Source: Bacteriovoracaceae bacterium
GTDB lineage: Bacteria; Bdellovibrionota; Bacteriovoracia; Bacteriovoracales; Bacteriovoracaceae
NCBI GenBank assembly: GCA_018649885.1
Contig: JABIHA010000108.1
Location: 28,133-92,132 of the forward strand
Direction: 5' to 3'
Length of the DNA stretch: 64,000 bases
The position numbers were made by a program, and so were the translations under genes. The notes under the pieces are model-generated. The model was given only the letters and a program-made list of their open reading frames with translations, was not told where the DNA came from and searched no databases. This document shows positions 16,816 to 25,413 of this stretch, piece by piece. Each line of letters starts with the position of its first letter. The stretch's first letter is position 1.

Positions 16816-17850
16816 TTAATAAAGTAGCTTTACTATTTCCCTATACCCCAACCGTCTTGCAATATCGATTGCCCTGTACCCTTCTGAATCCCTGAGGTTT
16901 TTATTGATACCTGGAAGAGTTAACAAGTAGGATACGACCTCTTTTTGACCATAAAGGGCCGCAAGCATTAGAGAAGATCTCTGTTTAACACTTCCCCCTG
17001 CTCTGAGCTTAAGTATAAATTTAAGGAGTTTTGATGTGATCATCTTGTCGTCATAGAATTCGACAAGGTTGATATCGATTGATTTATCGTTTGCTAGTAG
17101 CCACTCCAGCGTGGACTTGCCAGAGAGCATTGAGGCCAACATAAAAGGTGTTCTTCCGAGGGCGTTAGCAGCATTAAGATCGGCTCCATAAGAGTGCAAA
17201 ACTTTCAATGTATCTAAGTGGCCAAGCATTGCCGCGAAATCTACAGCTGTATCTCCATGAAAAGTTGCCACATCTACATCTGGGTCCAAGTCTAGTAACA
17301 ATTTGACGACCTTTGTATGACCAAGTGAAGCTGCCAAATGCACGGGCCTTACCTTTAGTGAATTACCAAGAATATAGGGACCGGATAAAATATGTGCCGG
17401 AAGTTTTCTGGTTAAGATTTCACATGTTTCTAAATTCCCATAGGTGGCAGCAAAGTGGAGGGGAGTGTCTCCTTTGTGTAAGGATTCTAATACATCCCTT
17501 AAACTCTCCTTTGTCTTAGGATTAAAAATCTTATCGAATCTCTTATCTAGTAAATAGGGCTCCACCGCACCTTTTTTTGCATATACTTTTGGGTTAGCCC
17601 CTGCAGCTAGTAAAATCTTAGTCATTTCAGCAGAAGTAACAGGAGAGGCCATGGCAGCTAGGTGCAGAGGGCAACGCAAGGTTTTTGTCTCGCAATAGTT
17701 TACATCCACACCCTTTGTCAGGATCGATTTAACAAGCAGGGCATTTTCACTTTTTATGGCCGCTATTAGCTGTTTTTCATTTTGGTGCATAAAGCCAAAA
17801 CAGTTCACTGAGAAGGCCAGCCATGACAAGGCAGTTATTGCAATTTTCAT
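16816..17850 (-). CDS. Exported ankyrin-repeat protein
   Basis: A 344-residue protein with signal peptide (MKIAITALSWLAFSVNCFG) and about seven ankyrin repeats spread through the mature chain; clear ones are GDTPLHFAATYGNLETCEIL, VRPVHLAASLGHTKVVKLL, DTAVDFAAMLGHLDTLKVL and RTPFMLASMLSGKSTLEWL. Bacterial exported ankyrin proteins act in the periplasm, for example AnkB, which protects catalase in Pseudomonas; a host- or prey-directed role is possible in predators but unproven. The gene ends abruptly in a repeat (REIVKLLY) at a stop codon contiguous with a PfpI fragment, so a C-terminal truncation is conceivable. Confidence 0.85.
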   Translation of the reverse strand: MKIAITALSWLAFSVNCFGFMHQNEKQLIAAIKSENALLVKSILTKGVDVNYCETKTLRCPLHLAAMASPVTSAEMTKILLAAGANPKVYAKKGAVEPYLLDKRFDKIFNPKTKESLRDVLESLHKGDTPLHFAATYGNLETCEILTRKLPAHILSGPYILGNSLKVRPVHLAASLGHTKVVKLLLDLDPDVDVATFHGDTAVDFAAMLGHLDTLKVLHSYGADLNAANALGRTPFMLASMLSGKSTLEWLLANDKSIDINLVEFYDDKMITSKLLKFILKLRAGGSVKQRSSLMLAALYGQKEVVSYLLTLPGINKNLRDSEGYRAIDIARRLGYREIVKLLY

Positions 17851-17934
17851 AAAATCTCCCTAATTGAGAGTTCATAATTAACAATCAATGAGGAGATGAC
17901 AATAGAAGAATTATTGATTCATTCACAAATAATG

Positions 17935-17958
17935 AAAAAGGCCCCAGAAACTGGGGCC
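17935..17958 (-). terminator. Intrinsic terminator of the flagellar operon
   Basis: GGCCCCAG (17940-17947) pairs perfectly with 17951-17958 around AAA. On the minus strand the 8-bp GC-rich stem is followed by five U. It lies 25 bp after the flgE stop and closes the leftward flagellar transcription unit. Confidence 0.85.
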
Positions 17959-17982
17959 TTATGCACTGACTAAGAAAATTTA

Positions 17983-19266
17983 TTATCTCTTAATATTGAG
18001 AACTTCTTGTAGCATCTGGTCAGCAGTCGTAATCGTTCTGGTGTTGGCCTGGAAATTTCTCTGAGCTGTCATTAGATTCACAAACTCATTTGCGATATCC
18101 ACATTTGATAGCTCTACAGATTTTGAGAGAATCTGGCCTCGTCCAGTCTGTCCAGGTTTCCCAAGGGCACCCTGTCCAGATTTGAGTGAAGCTTTAAAAA
18201 GGTTTTTACCCATTTTAAAGAGACCTTCATTGTTTTCAAATTTTGCCACCCCCATAAGTCCAATATTTCGGGTTTCACCATTTGAGTAGAAGGCTGAAAG
18301 CAATCCTTCATCGTTAAAAGACATACTTGTAATAGTCGCTGCAGACGCGCCATTTTGAGTATGTCTTGAAACAGCCGATTTTGAACCGTACTGAGTCGCT
18401 CCTTGGAGCCCTGTTCCGCCTTCAGTAATAGATTTACCAAAGCTTAATTCAATCTTTTGTTCAGGAGCTGCACCTTTATTAAAATTAAAGGCATTACTCC
18501 CAACTTCTTCCTGGAGAAGCTCTCCTTTATCATTGAATATCACTTTACCTGAGGCCATTTCAACAACAGTTCCCTCATCGCCACCACCAGCAGCATCCTC
18601 CGCATCAACAACTGCATGGTACTCCCACTGATTATTATCTGTTTTATTAAAGTAAACAGTTACCAATCTTTGAGTACCAACATTATCAAAAACAGAAACG
18701 CTGTTATTGAATGAAGAAGTCTTTTCGGGATCTTCGATATTAAACTCCTGAATATCATCTCTGGAGTCTAAGTTCATCATCACTTCAACTTTACTAGTTG
18801 CCTTAGCCGGGATTGTAGTATTTCCAAGTTTAATAGTTGATGGCTTATTAATAATATTGCCGTCAGCATCTGCTCGAAAACCTCTTGCCTTATAGCCATC
18901 ACCATTGATTAAGTAACCTTCTTTATCAAAGTGAAATTGGCCATCCCTGGTGTAGCCATGTCCAAAGGGAGACTCTACCTGGAAAAATCCATTGCCATTA
19001 ATTGCAAGATCAGTAATATTCTCTGTCCTTGAAACATTTCCTTGAGTAAAATTGGGAGTTATGTGTGCGAGTCTAACACCAGAACCAATTTGGTCACCTC
19101 CATCAATACCTTTTAGACTTGTGGCCAAAACATCTTGAAATTCTGGTCTCGATGCTTTGAATCCATTAGTTTGAGAGTTGGCGATATTATCACCTGTAAC
19201 ACTCATACCGCCACCGATTGCCTGCAGGCCACCAACACCAATGGTAAACGAACGCAATATAGACAT
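17983..19266 (-). CDS. flgE: Flagellar hook protein FlgE
   Basis: A 427-residue hook subunit. The N-terminus carries the rod/hook signature (GLQAIGGGMSVTGDNIANSQTNGFKA), quoted here in part as GDNIANSQTNGFKA, and the C-terminus has the matching coil LSNVDIANEFVNLMTAQRNF. The middle has FlgE D1/D2-type sequence. It polymerises into the flexible hook outside the rod. A near-consensus ribosome-binding site AAGGAGG and a 129-bp gap with a candidate sigma-54 promoter set it apart from the tightly packed genes upstream, as expected for a protein needed in high copy. Confidence 0.93.
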   Translation of the reverse strand: MSILRSFTIGVGGLQAIGGGMSVTGDNIANSQTNGFKASRPEFQDVLATSLKGIDGGDQIGSGVRLAHITPNFTQGNVSRTENITDLAINGNGFFQVESPFGHGYTRDGQFHFDKEGYLINGDGYKARGFRADADGNIINKPSTIKLGNTTIPAKATSKVEVMMNLDSRDDIQEFNIEDPEKTSSFNNSVSVFDNVGTQRLVTVYFNKTDNNQWEYHAVVDAEDAAGGGDEGTVVEMASGKVIFNDKGELLQEEVGSNAFNFNKGAAPEQKIELSFGKSITEGGTGLQGATQYGSKSAVSRHTQNGASAATITSMSFNDEGLLSAFYSNGETRNIGLMGVAKFENNEGLFKMGKNLFKASLKSGQGALGKPGQTGRGQILSKSVELSNVDIANEFVNLMTAQRNFQANTRTITTADQMLQEVLNIKR

Positions 19267-19338
19267 AAACGTCCCTCCTTAAGAAGCTTTGGTAGGTTTT
19301 TGGTCGAATAGGCCATACTGACTCTATTCAAGGCTTCC

Positions 19339-19353
19339 GCGAAGGACCAGCCA
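19339..19353 (-). promoter_or_regulatory. Candidate sigma-54 promoter of flgE
   Basis: On the minus strand the sequence TGGCTGGTCCTTCGC has the GG-N10-GC spacing of -24/-12 promoters and matches the TGGCACG-N4-TTGC consensus at most core positions. It lies 73 bp before the flgE start in the only sizeable gap of the cluster. The surrounding 19291-19368 can also fold into a branched structure, so either role, or both, is possible. Confidence 0.35.
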
Positions 19354-19395
19354 TTAAAATTCTCTACCAAATAAATTAATAACAATACTTTCTAA

Positions 19396-19806
19396 CTAAT
19401 TAACAATTACTGTAGAATCTATTTTCGTAAAAACATTTTCATTCACATTGTCTTTATCCATGGCAGTGACAATTTTGTTGTTATCAACATCAACGACATA
19501 AATTGCTTTGTCTGTAATTACCAAGGAATCCTTTCCTCCTTTTTCTCTTAACTTACCGATGGCATCCTTAATTTTAAAAAAATCGTCGCCATCCATATTT
19601 ATAGATCTCTCATTCATTCGCTTTGCTGCATGAACTGAGAGATTAATTCCATGTTCTTTGCTTACCTCATCAATCTTCTTTTTCAGTAAGCTTTTAAATT
19701 CACTTTTTGCAACCAGATCTAATTTATCAGAAAGGTCTACCTTCTTCTGCCCTGGAAGCTTCGATACCTGGGGAATAAGATAATCTGCAACCTTTCCCTT
19801 ACCCAT
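19396..19806 (-). CDS. Flagellar operon protein, TIGR02530 family
   Basis: A 136-residue protein encoded between flgD and flgE, the usual place for the TIGR02530/DUF3766 family. The recognisable part is HAAKRMNERSINMDGDDFFK followed by GKDSLVITDKAIYVVDVDN and IVTAMDK, matching the family's conserved core (xHAxxRLxxRxI and xxLVMxxDxAFIVSVxN). Its role in hook assembly is not established. There is no signal peptide. It starts about ten bases after the flgD stop. Confidence 0.75.
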   Translation of the reverse strand: MGKGKVADYLIPQVSKLPGQKKVDLSDKLDLVAKSEFKSLLKKKIDEVSKEHGINLSVHAAKRMNERSINMDGDDFFKIKDAIGKLREKGGKDSLVITDKAIYVVDVDNNKIVTAMDKDNVNENVFTKIDSTVIVN

Positions 19807-19815
19807 AGGTCTCCA

Positions 19816-20694
19816 TTAGTTCATACTATTTTCACTCTGCTTGGCATAACCTTTAGCAGCACTCTTTTGACTTGGTTTTAGTGTATTTATTGGAGGAGTC
19901 TTAACTTCCTCCGGTAATTCAATTTTATCAACATCTTTTAAAAGCACTTTCTTTCCATTAACAGTTAACACGGCTCCATCTTCTTCGAAAGTTACAGATT
20001 GAACAATACCCTTAGCCTTTGAAGTTGCCCTTACAGGCTTGTTGTATTCATCATAGGCAAGTACCTGAAACTTATAACTTCCTTTTCCTGCTCGGTGGCC
20101 ATCAAGAGATTTTCCATCCCAAGTTAATCTATTGTTACCATGGCCCATATTTTGACGTCGTATTTCACCAACTGTCACACCTTGTTGATCCATAACTCTT
20201 ACAATCACAGTAGTAGCTGGTTTTTCCAGGAAAAAATTAATATCTGCTTTATCACCCTGGCCTTTGTACTCAAGAGTAGATCCAGTTGTTAGAACTCTCT
20301 TTCCTAAAAAACTTGAAGCTAAAAACTTCTTTTGAATTGGTGCATTTTGAGTCGACTTTTCAAGTGCCAATCTCATATTTTGAATTTGCTCAAGTTGTGA
20401 AAATTGAGCAAGCTCACCTGCAAACTTATTTTGATCAACAGGCTTCATGGGATCTTGGTTTTGCAGCTGAACTGCTAATAGTTTTAAAAACTCGTTTTTT
20501 CCCATCTTGTTGTGAGTTTTTCTATCGACAAAGAAATCTTTATTGATCTCACCGACGCCCAATCTTTCAATAGCATTTTCCATTGACGCTTTTGAGCCAG
20601 GACGTTTAGCATTTGGTGCAGCCTTAGGTGCACCTCTATTTATTGCAACTTTTTTAAACTTATTTTTAATTTCTGGTCTTCCAATCTTTGGCAT
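19816..20694 (-). CDS. flgD: Flagellar hook-assembly protein FlgD
   Basis: A 292-residue hook cap (scaffold) protein. The N-terminal FlgD motif is MGKNEFLKLLAVQLQNQDPM with KPVDQNKFAGELAQFSQLEQ following, and the FlgD tudor/FNIII region contains NRLTWDGKSLDGHRAGKGSY. It is longer than enterobacterial FlgD (about 230) because of a basic N-terminal extension (about 60 residues) and a Ser/Lys-rich tail. The ATG overlaps the fliK stop by one base. FlgD caps the growing hook and is replaced by FlgK when FliK stops elongation. Confidence 0.9.
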   Translation of the reverse strand: MPKIGRPEIKNKFKKVAINRGAPKAAPNAKRPGSKASMENAIERLGVGEINKDFFVDRKTHNKMGKNEFLKLLAVQLQNQDPMKPVDQNKFAGELAQFSQLEQIQNMRLALEKSTQNAPIQKKFLASSFLGKRVLTTGSTLEYKGQGDKADINFFLEKPATTVIVRVMDQQGVTVGEIRRQNMGHGNNRLTWDGKSLDGHRAGKGSYKFQVLAYDEYNKPVRATSKAKGIVQSVTFEEDGAVLTVNGKKVLLKDVDKIELPEEVKTPPINTLKPSQKSAAKGYAKQSENSMN

Positions 20695-22097
20695 TAAACC
20701 ATCTTCCTTTTTGCTTCACGCCACAACTCCATTCTTTTACTGGAGTGCTTTTCATCATTGCCTTGTTTACTATTATATTCTTTTTCTTGACTCATTGCAA
20801 AACCTTCTCGCCTGGAATCCTTTTCCTGGCCACTAAAATCCATTTCTGACTTTCCACTAGATTCAAGCTTTACGTCAGCAACATTTAGACCACTTAGTTG
20901 TAAGTGTTTGACTAAATCGTTTCGATTGTCATTGAAAAATTCAAACCCTGCATTTCTAGCGGCGGTAATTTCAATACCAATTTCCTTGGTTTTAGAATTG
21001 GTCTTTGTCACTGCTATGTGAATATCTCCAAGCTCACCGTGATGAACCTGCATCTCTACTTTTTCTTTTCCAGCTTCAGCTGATTGAAGAATGTAATCAG
21101 AAATTTTTCCTATAATCTCACTAGAGTCAGCGGTATCAACACCTGTGGTTAAATTAAATGTTTTAATGGTGCTAGTTTCAGCTTTTGCAGTTTCTTTTAC
21201 ATGTCCTGCCACTTGTTCACCATTTAATTTAACTTCAGTAGTTTTTATTTCGGCTGTTTGTAATTGCCCATTCAATTCAGCAGCTTGATCTTTTTTATCC
21301 GAAAGGCCTGCTTTCGATTCTTTATTCTCGACATTGGTTTCATCGGGCAAGATATTAGAAATACCATTTTTTTGTTGTGCTGCCTGCCCATTTTTATTTC
21401 CAAGAACCTTCCCAAGAAGATTCTTTTTTCCATTTAAAGCTTGTTTTTTCCCAAGAGGATTTAATTCCCTACCTAGTACCAGGCCCTTTGACTTGGAGCT
21501 TGCGATTTGTCCTTTAAGGTTTGAAGTGCCTATCACATTATGAGCAGCTGGAGCTAGGTTAAGATTTTCACCTTCGCCAGTAGGTAGTTTTTTTGCACCA
21601 TGATTTTTTTCAAACCTTTTTCGGAGTGCCTTTTTATCCATAAAAATAGTACCGGACTCTTCATTTTTTGTAGCTGCAACAACTTTTTTATCTGTGTCTT
21701 GCCTAAGATTCTTTATTTTTTTTCTATTGAAGATGGTGTTCAGCTTACCTTCATTTTCAACTTGTGGATTTTTTCCACCTTTCTGCTTTTTATTTTCACC
21801 AAATAGAACACTCTTAATTTGCTCATCTGTCTCGTGGTGAATAGATGCAAGTGCTGCTGCTTCTTCGGTAAGCTCTTCACCGCCCACTATTCCACCTTCT
21901 AATCTCTCACCAGTTTTAGCTGCGGAGGTTTCAGATATAAGACTCTCATCCATCATTTCTTTTGTTACTTCGGCTTGTTTTTCAACTGCCACATTTAGCT
22001 CACCCACAAACTCACTGCCGCCACCTTCAGTCTCGGTTTTTTGATCTTTCATTGCATGGGATTGGATAAAATAGGGATATGTTTGTAGTGTTTCCAT
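20694..22097 (-). CDS. fliK: Flagellar hook-length control protein FliK
   Basis: A 467-residue protein from the ATG at 22097, chosen because AGGA lies five bases upstream; an in-frame TTG at 22136 lacks a ribosome-binding site. The long N-terminal part is low-complexity, rich in Lys, Glu, Asn and Gln, as in other molecular rulers. The C-terminal Flg_hook domain (about residues 340-430) shows KVEMQVHHGELGDIHIAV and NDLVKHLQLSGLNVADVKLE. FliK measures hook length and switches export specificity through FlhB. Assignment rests on this domain and on its place between motE-like and flgD genes. Confidence 0.85.
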   Translation of the reverse strand: METLQTYPYFIQSHAMKDQKTETEGGGSEFVGELNVAVEKQAEVTKEMMDESLISETSAAKTGERLEGGIVGGEELTEEAAALASIHHETDEQIKSVLFGENKKQKGGKNPQVENEGKLNTIFNRKKIKNLRQDTDKKVVAATKNEESGTIFMDKKALRKRFEKNHGAKKLPTGEGENLNLAPAAHNVIGTSNLKGQIASSKSKGLVLGRELNPLGKKQALNGKKNLLGKVLGNKNGQAAQQKNGISNILPDETNVENKESKAGLSDKKDQAAELNGQLQTAEIKTTEVKLNGEQVAGHVKETAKAETSTIKTFNLTTGVDTADSSEIIGKISDYILQSAEAGKEKVEMQVHHGELGDIHIAVTKTNSKTKEIGIEITAARNAGFEFFNDNRNDLVKHLQLSGLNVADVKLESSGKSEMDFSGQEKDSRREGFAMSQEKEYNSKQGNDEKHSSKRMELWREAKRKMV

Positions 22098-22148
22098 TAA
22101 CTTCCTAGGCTCGGCAAAAGCATAGCTATTGCGCAAAGTGTTATGAAG

Positions 22149-22730
22149 TTATTTTTTCATATTCAGGTATAGTTTTTGAAGTCTGGCAGAAATTTCCTTA
22201 TCCATCAAATTGAATATTTTTGAAGCCTTAGCGGGTTCTAGTCGTGAAAGAATTACGACAGAAATACTTGAGTCTTGCACTGACAAGACAGAAGCCGCAT
22301 TTGCAGGCCTCATACCCGAGATAACTTCTACCATTTTGTTAATTCTCGATGCTTTCTCTTGGTCATTTTTATCAAAGCATGCAATCAGCTTTTTTTGCCT
22401 TTTATCGAAGTTGATAATTTTTTTTGTAAGAAGCTTTTCATTTAACTTTAACTGCTCTTCTCTCATTCCTAACTGACTCTTTGAATGCTTCAGAATCTTT
22501 TCTTTTTCGAGAATTTCTCTAGTTAAAGCAGATAAGCTATCAGGCTTTATTCTCTTTAGAGTTTTTTCAATTTCACTATTTAATTTTTCAGCAAATAACT
22601 TATCAAGCTTTGTTTTAAATTCTGACTCTGTATATACTTTGGACTCTTCAATTTTGTCTTTTTCACTATCTTGAGAAAATGCATTTAGAGAAAAAGTAAT
22701 GGTAGCAAGTAGTAAGATGGTTTTTATCAT
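22149..22730 (-). CDS. motE: MotE-like flagellar chaperone (MgtE-N domain)
   Basis: A 193-residue exported protein: signal peptide (MIKTILLLATITFSLNAFS), a central coiled coil (about residues 40-120) and a C-terminal MgtE intracellular N-like segment (MVEVISGMRPANAASVLSVQ and AKASKIFNLMDKE). This layout is that of MotE in Sinorhizobium, a periplasmic chaperone for MotC, and of related flagellar-operon proteins. Its start overlaps the fliJ stop (ATGA). The motE symbol is by architecture; no motB/motC gene is in the window. Confidence 0.7.
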   Translation of the reverse strand: MIKTILLLATITFSLNAFSQDSEKDKIEESKVYTESEFKTKLDKLFAEKLNSEIEKTLKRIKPDSLSALTREILEKEKILKHSKSQLGMREEQLKLNEKLLTKKIINFDKRQKKLIACFDKNDQEKASRINKMVEVISGMRPANAASVLSVQDSSISVVILSRLEPAKASKIFNLMDKEISARLQKLYLNMKK

Positions 22731-23179
22731 ATCTCTTCTTCCTTGTTTGAAAATCCGATAATAAAATTTTCAGAGATTTTTCGCTCTAACTCTTTATTTT
22801 TTTCTTTAATATATTTTTTGTGCTCTTTATCCTTCAAATTGCCTAGCAGTTTCACTTGCCCTCTTTTCTTGGCAAGCTCCTCCAATTTTTCAGAATGTCT
22901 TTTTTCAAGTCCATAAATCTCGTTCAACGTTTTGTCCACATCAGCTCTCACACCTTGATTGTACATGGGGTAGAATTGAATCTCATGCCCTTTTGCACCA
23001 ACTCTGGCCATTTCATTTTGAGAAGAGTAACTCTCGTCGAGTGATAGACCTAATTTTTCAATCTTGGCCTTACGATTGGCTATTTCCCTATTTAAAAAAC
23101 CAAGCTCCACTTTACATTGGTGCTCTTTTAATTCCCTTAATTTGAGTAGGGCGTCTAATTTAAATTTAAACTTATTCAT
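22727..23179 (-). CDS. fliJ: Flagellar export protein FliJ
   Basis: A 150-residue, highly charged coiled-coil protein starting MNKFKFKLDALLKLRELKE, the FliJ signature (KFxLxxLLxLRexxE). It binds the FliI hexamer pore and FlhA and helps couple export to the proton motive force. The gene lies directly after fliI, 10 bp downstream, and overlaps the motE-like start by four bases. Confidence 0.88.
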   Translation of the reverse strand: MNKFKFKLDALLKLRELKEHQCKVELGFLNREIANRKAKIEKLGLSLDESYSSQNEMARVGAKGHEIQFYPMYNQGVRADVDKTLNEIYGLEKRHSEKLEELAKKRGQVKLLGNLKDKEHKKYIKEKNKELERKISENFIIGFSNKEEEI

Positions 23180-23189
23180 TTATAGTTAC

Positions 23190-24599
23190 CTAAACGACGT
23201 TAAACTCTGATGGATTTTCTTCTTCTTCTTCACCAGTAAAAAGATCTGGATTTACCGCCATCTCTGCCTTTCTAGCTAATTCAACCATTTGATCGTAAAG
23301 ACTTTCAATGGATTCACATTCACCAATATCTTGTCTAAGAAGTTGAATCAAATCGTCGTAAATTATCATGGCCTTATCCACTTTGGGATTGGTTCCCCTT
23401 ACATATGCTCCAACATTTATAAGGTCTTCAGCTTCATTATATGAGGCCAGCAAATCCCTGAGGTGAGAGGCCACAATTCGGTGCTCATTACTAATAACTT
23501 TTGTCATGACCCTTGATATTGAACCCAAAACATCAATGGCGGGGAAATGGTTTCGATGAGCGAGTGCCCTACTTAAAATTATGTGACCATCACTAATAGA
23601 TCTAACTGCATCGGCAATAGGTTCATCCATATCATCACCTTCAACCAGTACAGTATAAATACCTGTGATTGAACCAGAATCCTTTATATTTCCCGCCCTT
23701 TCCATTAATTTTGGTAGTTTGGCAAATACACTTGGAGTGTAGCCTTTTTGACCAGGAGGTTCTCCTGCACTTAGAGATATCTCTCTATTGGCCATAGCAA
23801 ATCTTGTAATCGAATCCATCAAAAGAACCACGTCTAAGCTTTGATCTCGAAAGTATTCTGCGATAGTAGTTGCTGTATACGCAGCTTTTGTCCTAATTAA
23901 TGGACTAGTATCGGAAGTGGCGACAACAACAACTGATCTTTTAAGACCTTCCTCTCCTAAGTCTGATTCTATGAACTCAAGAACTTCTCTTCCTCGTTCA
24001 CCAATTAGCGCAATAACATTTACATTGGCATTGGTATTTCTGGCAATCATTCCCAGCAGTACTGACTTACCAACACCTGAACCTGACATAATGCCAAGCC
24101 TTTGTCCTTTACCGGCGGTGGTAAAGCAATTAATAGCACTAATTCCAGTATCTAGAGGCTCTCTAATGGGTGGTCTTAAAAGAGGGTTTATGGGAGCACC
24201 AAATATAGATCTCTTGGAAAAGGGTCCTTCTAAGGGCCCTTTTCCATCAATGGGATTTCCCAAAAAGTCGACGACTCTACCAAGCATAGCATCTGAAACT
24301 TTAATGCTTGTACTCAAACTCTTAAGATAAATTTTAGTATTTGAATTTATGCCAGAAATATCATTGTAAGGCATTACGTAACAGTTTTTACCTTTTATAG
24401 AAACAACTTCACCGGGAGATCTCTCCAAACCATCGGTTACAAATTCTACAGTACATCCAATTGAAGCTGTGGGAAGTCTAGTTTCAAATAACATCCCTTT
24501 GCTGGCAATTATCTTTCCAACCCAAGTATAGGGATTATACGAATTATGGTAATTGTAGATATGATCAAAATGTAGAAATTTGTTATCTTTACTGTCCAT
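23190..24599 (-). CDS. fliI: Flagellum-specific export ATPase FliI
   Basis: A 469-residue F1-beta-like ATPase. Landmarks are Walker A GSGVGKSVLL, RGREVLEFIE, Walker B DVVLLMDSITRFAMA and the family-specific SAGEPPGQKGYTPSVFA. I prefer the ATG at 24599, which sits inside the last codons of fliH (ATGGACAGTAA) for coupled translation; an upstream TTG at 24629 is possible but lacks a ribosome-binding site. The hexamer unfolds and delivers export substrates with FliH and FliJ. Confidence 0.93.
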   Translation of the reverse strand: MDSKDNKFLHFDHIYNYHNSYNPYTWVGKIIASKGMLFETRLPTASIGCTVEFVTDGLERSPGEVVSIKGKNCYVMPYNDISGINSNTKIYLKSLSTSIKVSDAMLGRVVDFLGNPIDGKGPLEGPFSKRSIFGAPINPLLRPPIREPLDTGISAINCFTTAGKGQRLGIMSGSGVGKSVLLGMIARNTNANVNVIALIGERGREVLEFIESDLGEEGLKRSVVVVATSDTSPLIRTKAAYTATTIAEYFRDQSLDVVLLMDSITRFAMANREISLSAGEPPGQKGYTPSVFAKLPKLMERAGNIKDSGSITGIYTVLVEGDDMDEPIADAVRSISDGHIILSRALAHRNHFPAIDVLGSISRVMTKVISNEHRIVASHLRDLLASYNEAEDLINVGAYVRGTNPKVDKAMIIYDDLIQLLRQDIGECESIESLYDQMVELARKAEMAVNPDLFTGEEEEENPSEFNVV

Positions 24600-25401
24600 A
24601 GGCGTCTGACGCTTCAAATAGAGAATCAATTAATTCAAATTGAGACTCAAGAGAGCCATCAATAATATTTGATTCACATTCAACACTAATACCTTTGTGC
24701 TCAAAATCTTTATTTACTTCAATTCTTACATTAGTTAGTTTTCCAACTTTCTTCTGAACAGAGTCTAAAATCTCAGGCATCCCCTCGAAATCAGCTTCAT
24801 TCACGCGAATTAGTAAATTTGATTGCTCTTGAATTTCTAGTATTAACTTCATTAGAAGTCTTTCAAGGTAATTATCATCTTCCTCGACTTCTTTTAATAT
24901 TATCCATTTTGTTAGAGTCTTAAGAAGTTCATACATTTGTTTTCTTTGTTTCTCAAAAACGAGGTCTCTTTTGTGATGAACTTCTCCAATCATACTTGAA
25001 AGCTGAACAATTTTCTCTTCACTTTCCTTAAGCGTTTTATCAACTACAAAATTAAAACCTTTTTCTTCCCCATGCTTAAATCCTTCTCTGTGGGCCTCTT
25101 CTCTAATTCGCCCTAATCTTTTTTGTACTTCTTTTTCTACGGCTTCAGAGTAATCTCTTTCTTCTTGTTGCTTAATTCCTCTATACTTCTCTACAACAGG
25201 TGAAAATCGAAAGGATTCCTTCTTTGCATAATCCCTTTCGTTTCTTACTATTTTTTGGTGACTTTCTTTATTTATGAGAAGCTTATCGTCAAGGTCTTTA
25301 ATTTCAAATTCCTTAACCTCACCACCTTTAATTATTTTTCCAGAAAACTCTCGAAAGTCGTAGTTTGAAATTCCTGATGCATTTTCTGATTCTGTACTCA
25401 T
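24589..25401 (-). CDS. fliH: Flagellar assembly protein FliH
   Basis: A 270-residue protein from the second ATG (25401), which has better ribosome-binding-site spacing than the ATG at 25407. A charged helical middle (EAVEKEVQKRLGRIREEAHR, then GFKHGEEKGF) carries the small-residue pattern of FliH, and the C-terminal part resembles the V/F-ATPase peripheral-stalk domain. It binds FliI as a dimer and anchors it to the C-ring. Context between fliG and fliI makes the assignment secure despite low primary conservation. Confidence 0.88.
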   Translation of the reverse strand: MSTESENASGISNYDFREFSGKIIKGGEVKEFEIKDLDDKLLINKESHQKIVRNERDYAKKESFRFSPVVEKYRGIKQQEERDYSEAVEKEVQKRLGRIREEAHREGFKHGEEKGFNFVVDKTLKESEEKIVQLSSMIGEVHHKRDLVFEKQRKQMYELLKTLTKWIILKEVEEDDNYLERLLMKLILEIQEQSNLLIRVNEADFEGMPEILDSVQKKVGKLTNVRIEVNKDFEHKGISVECESNIIDGSLESQFELIDSLFEASDAYGQ

Positions 25402-25413
25402 GCGCATTTCCTA

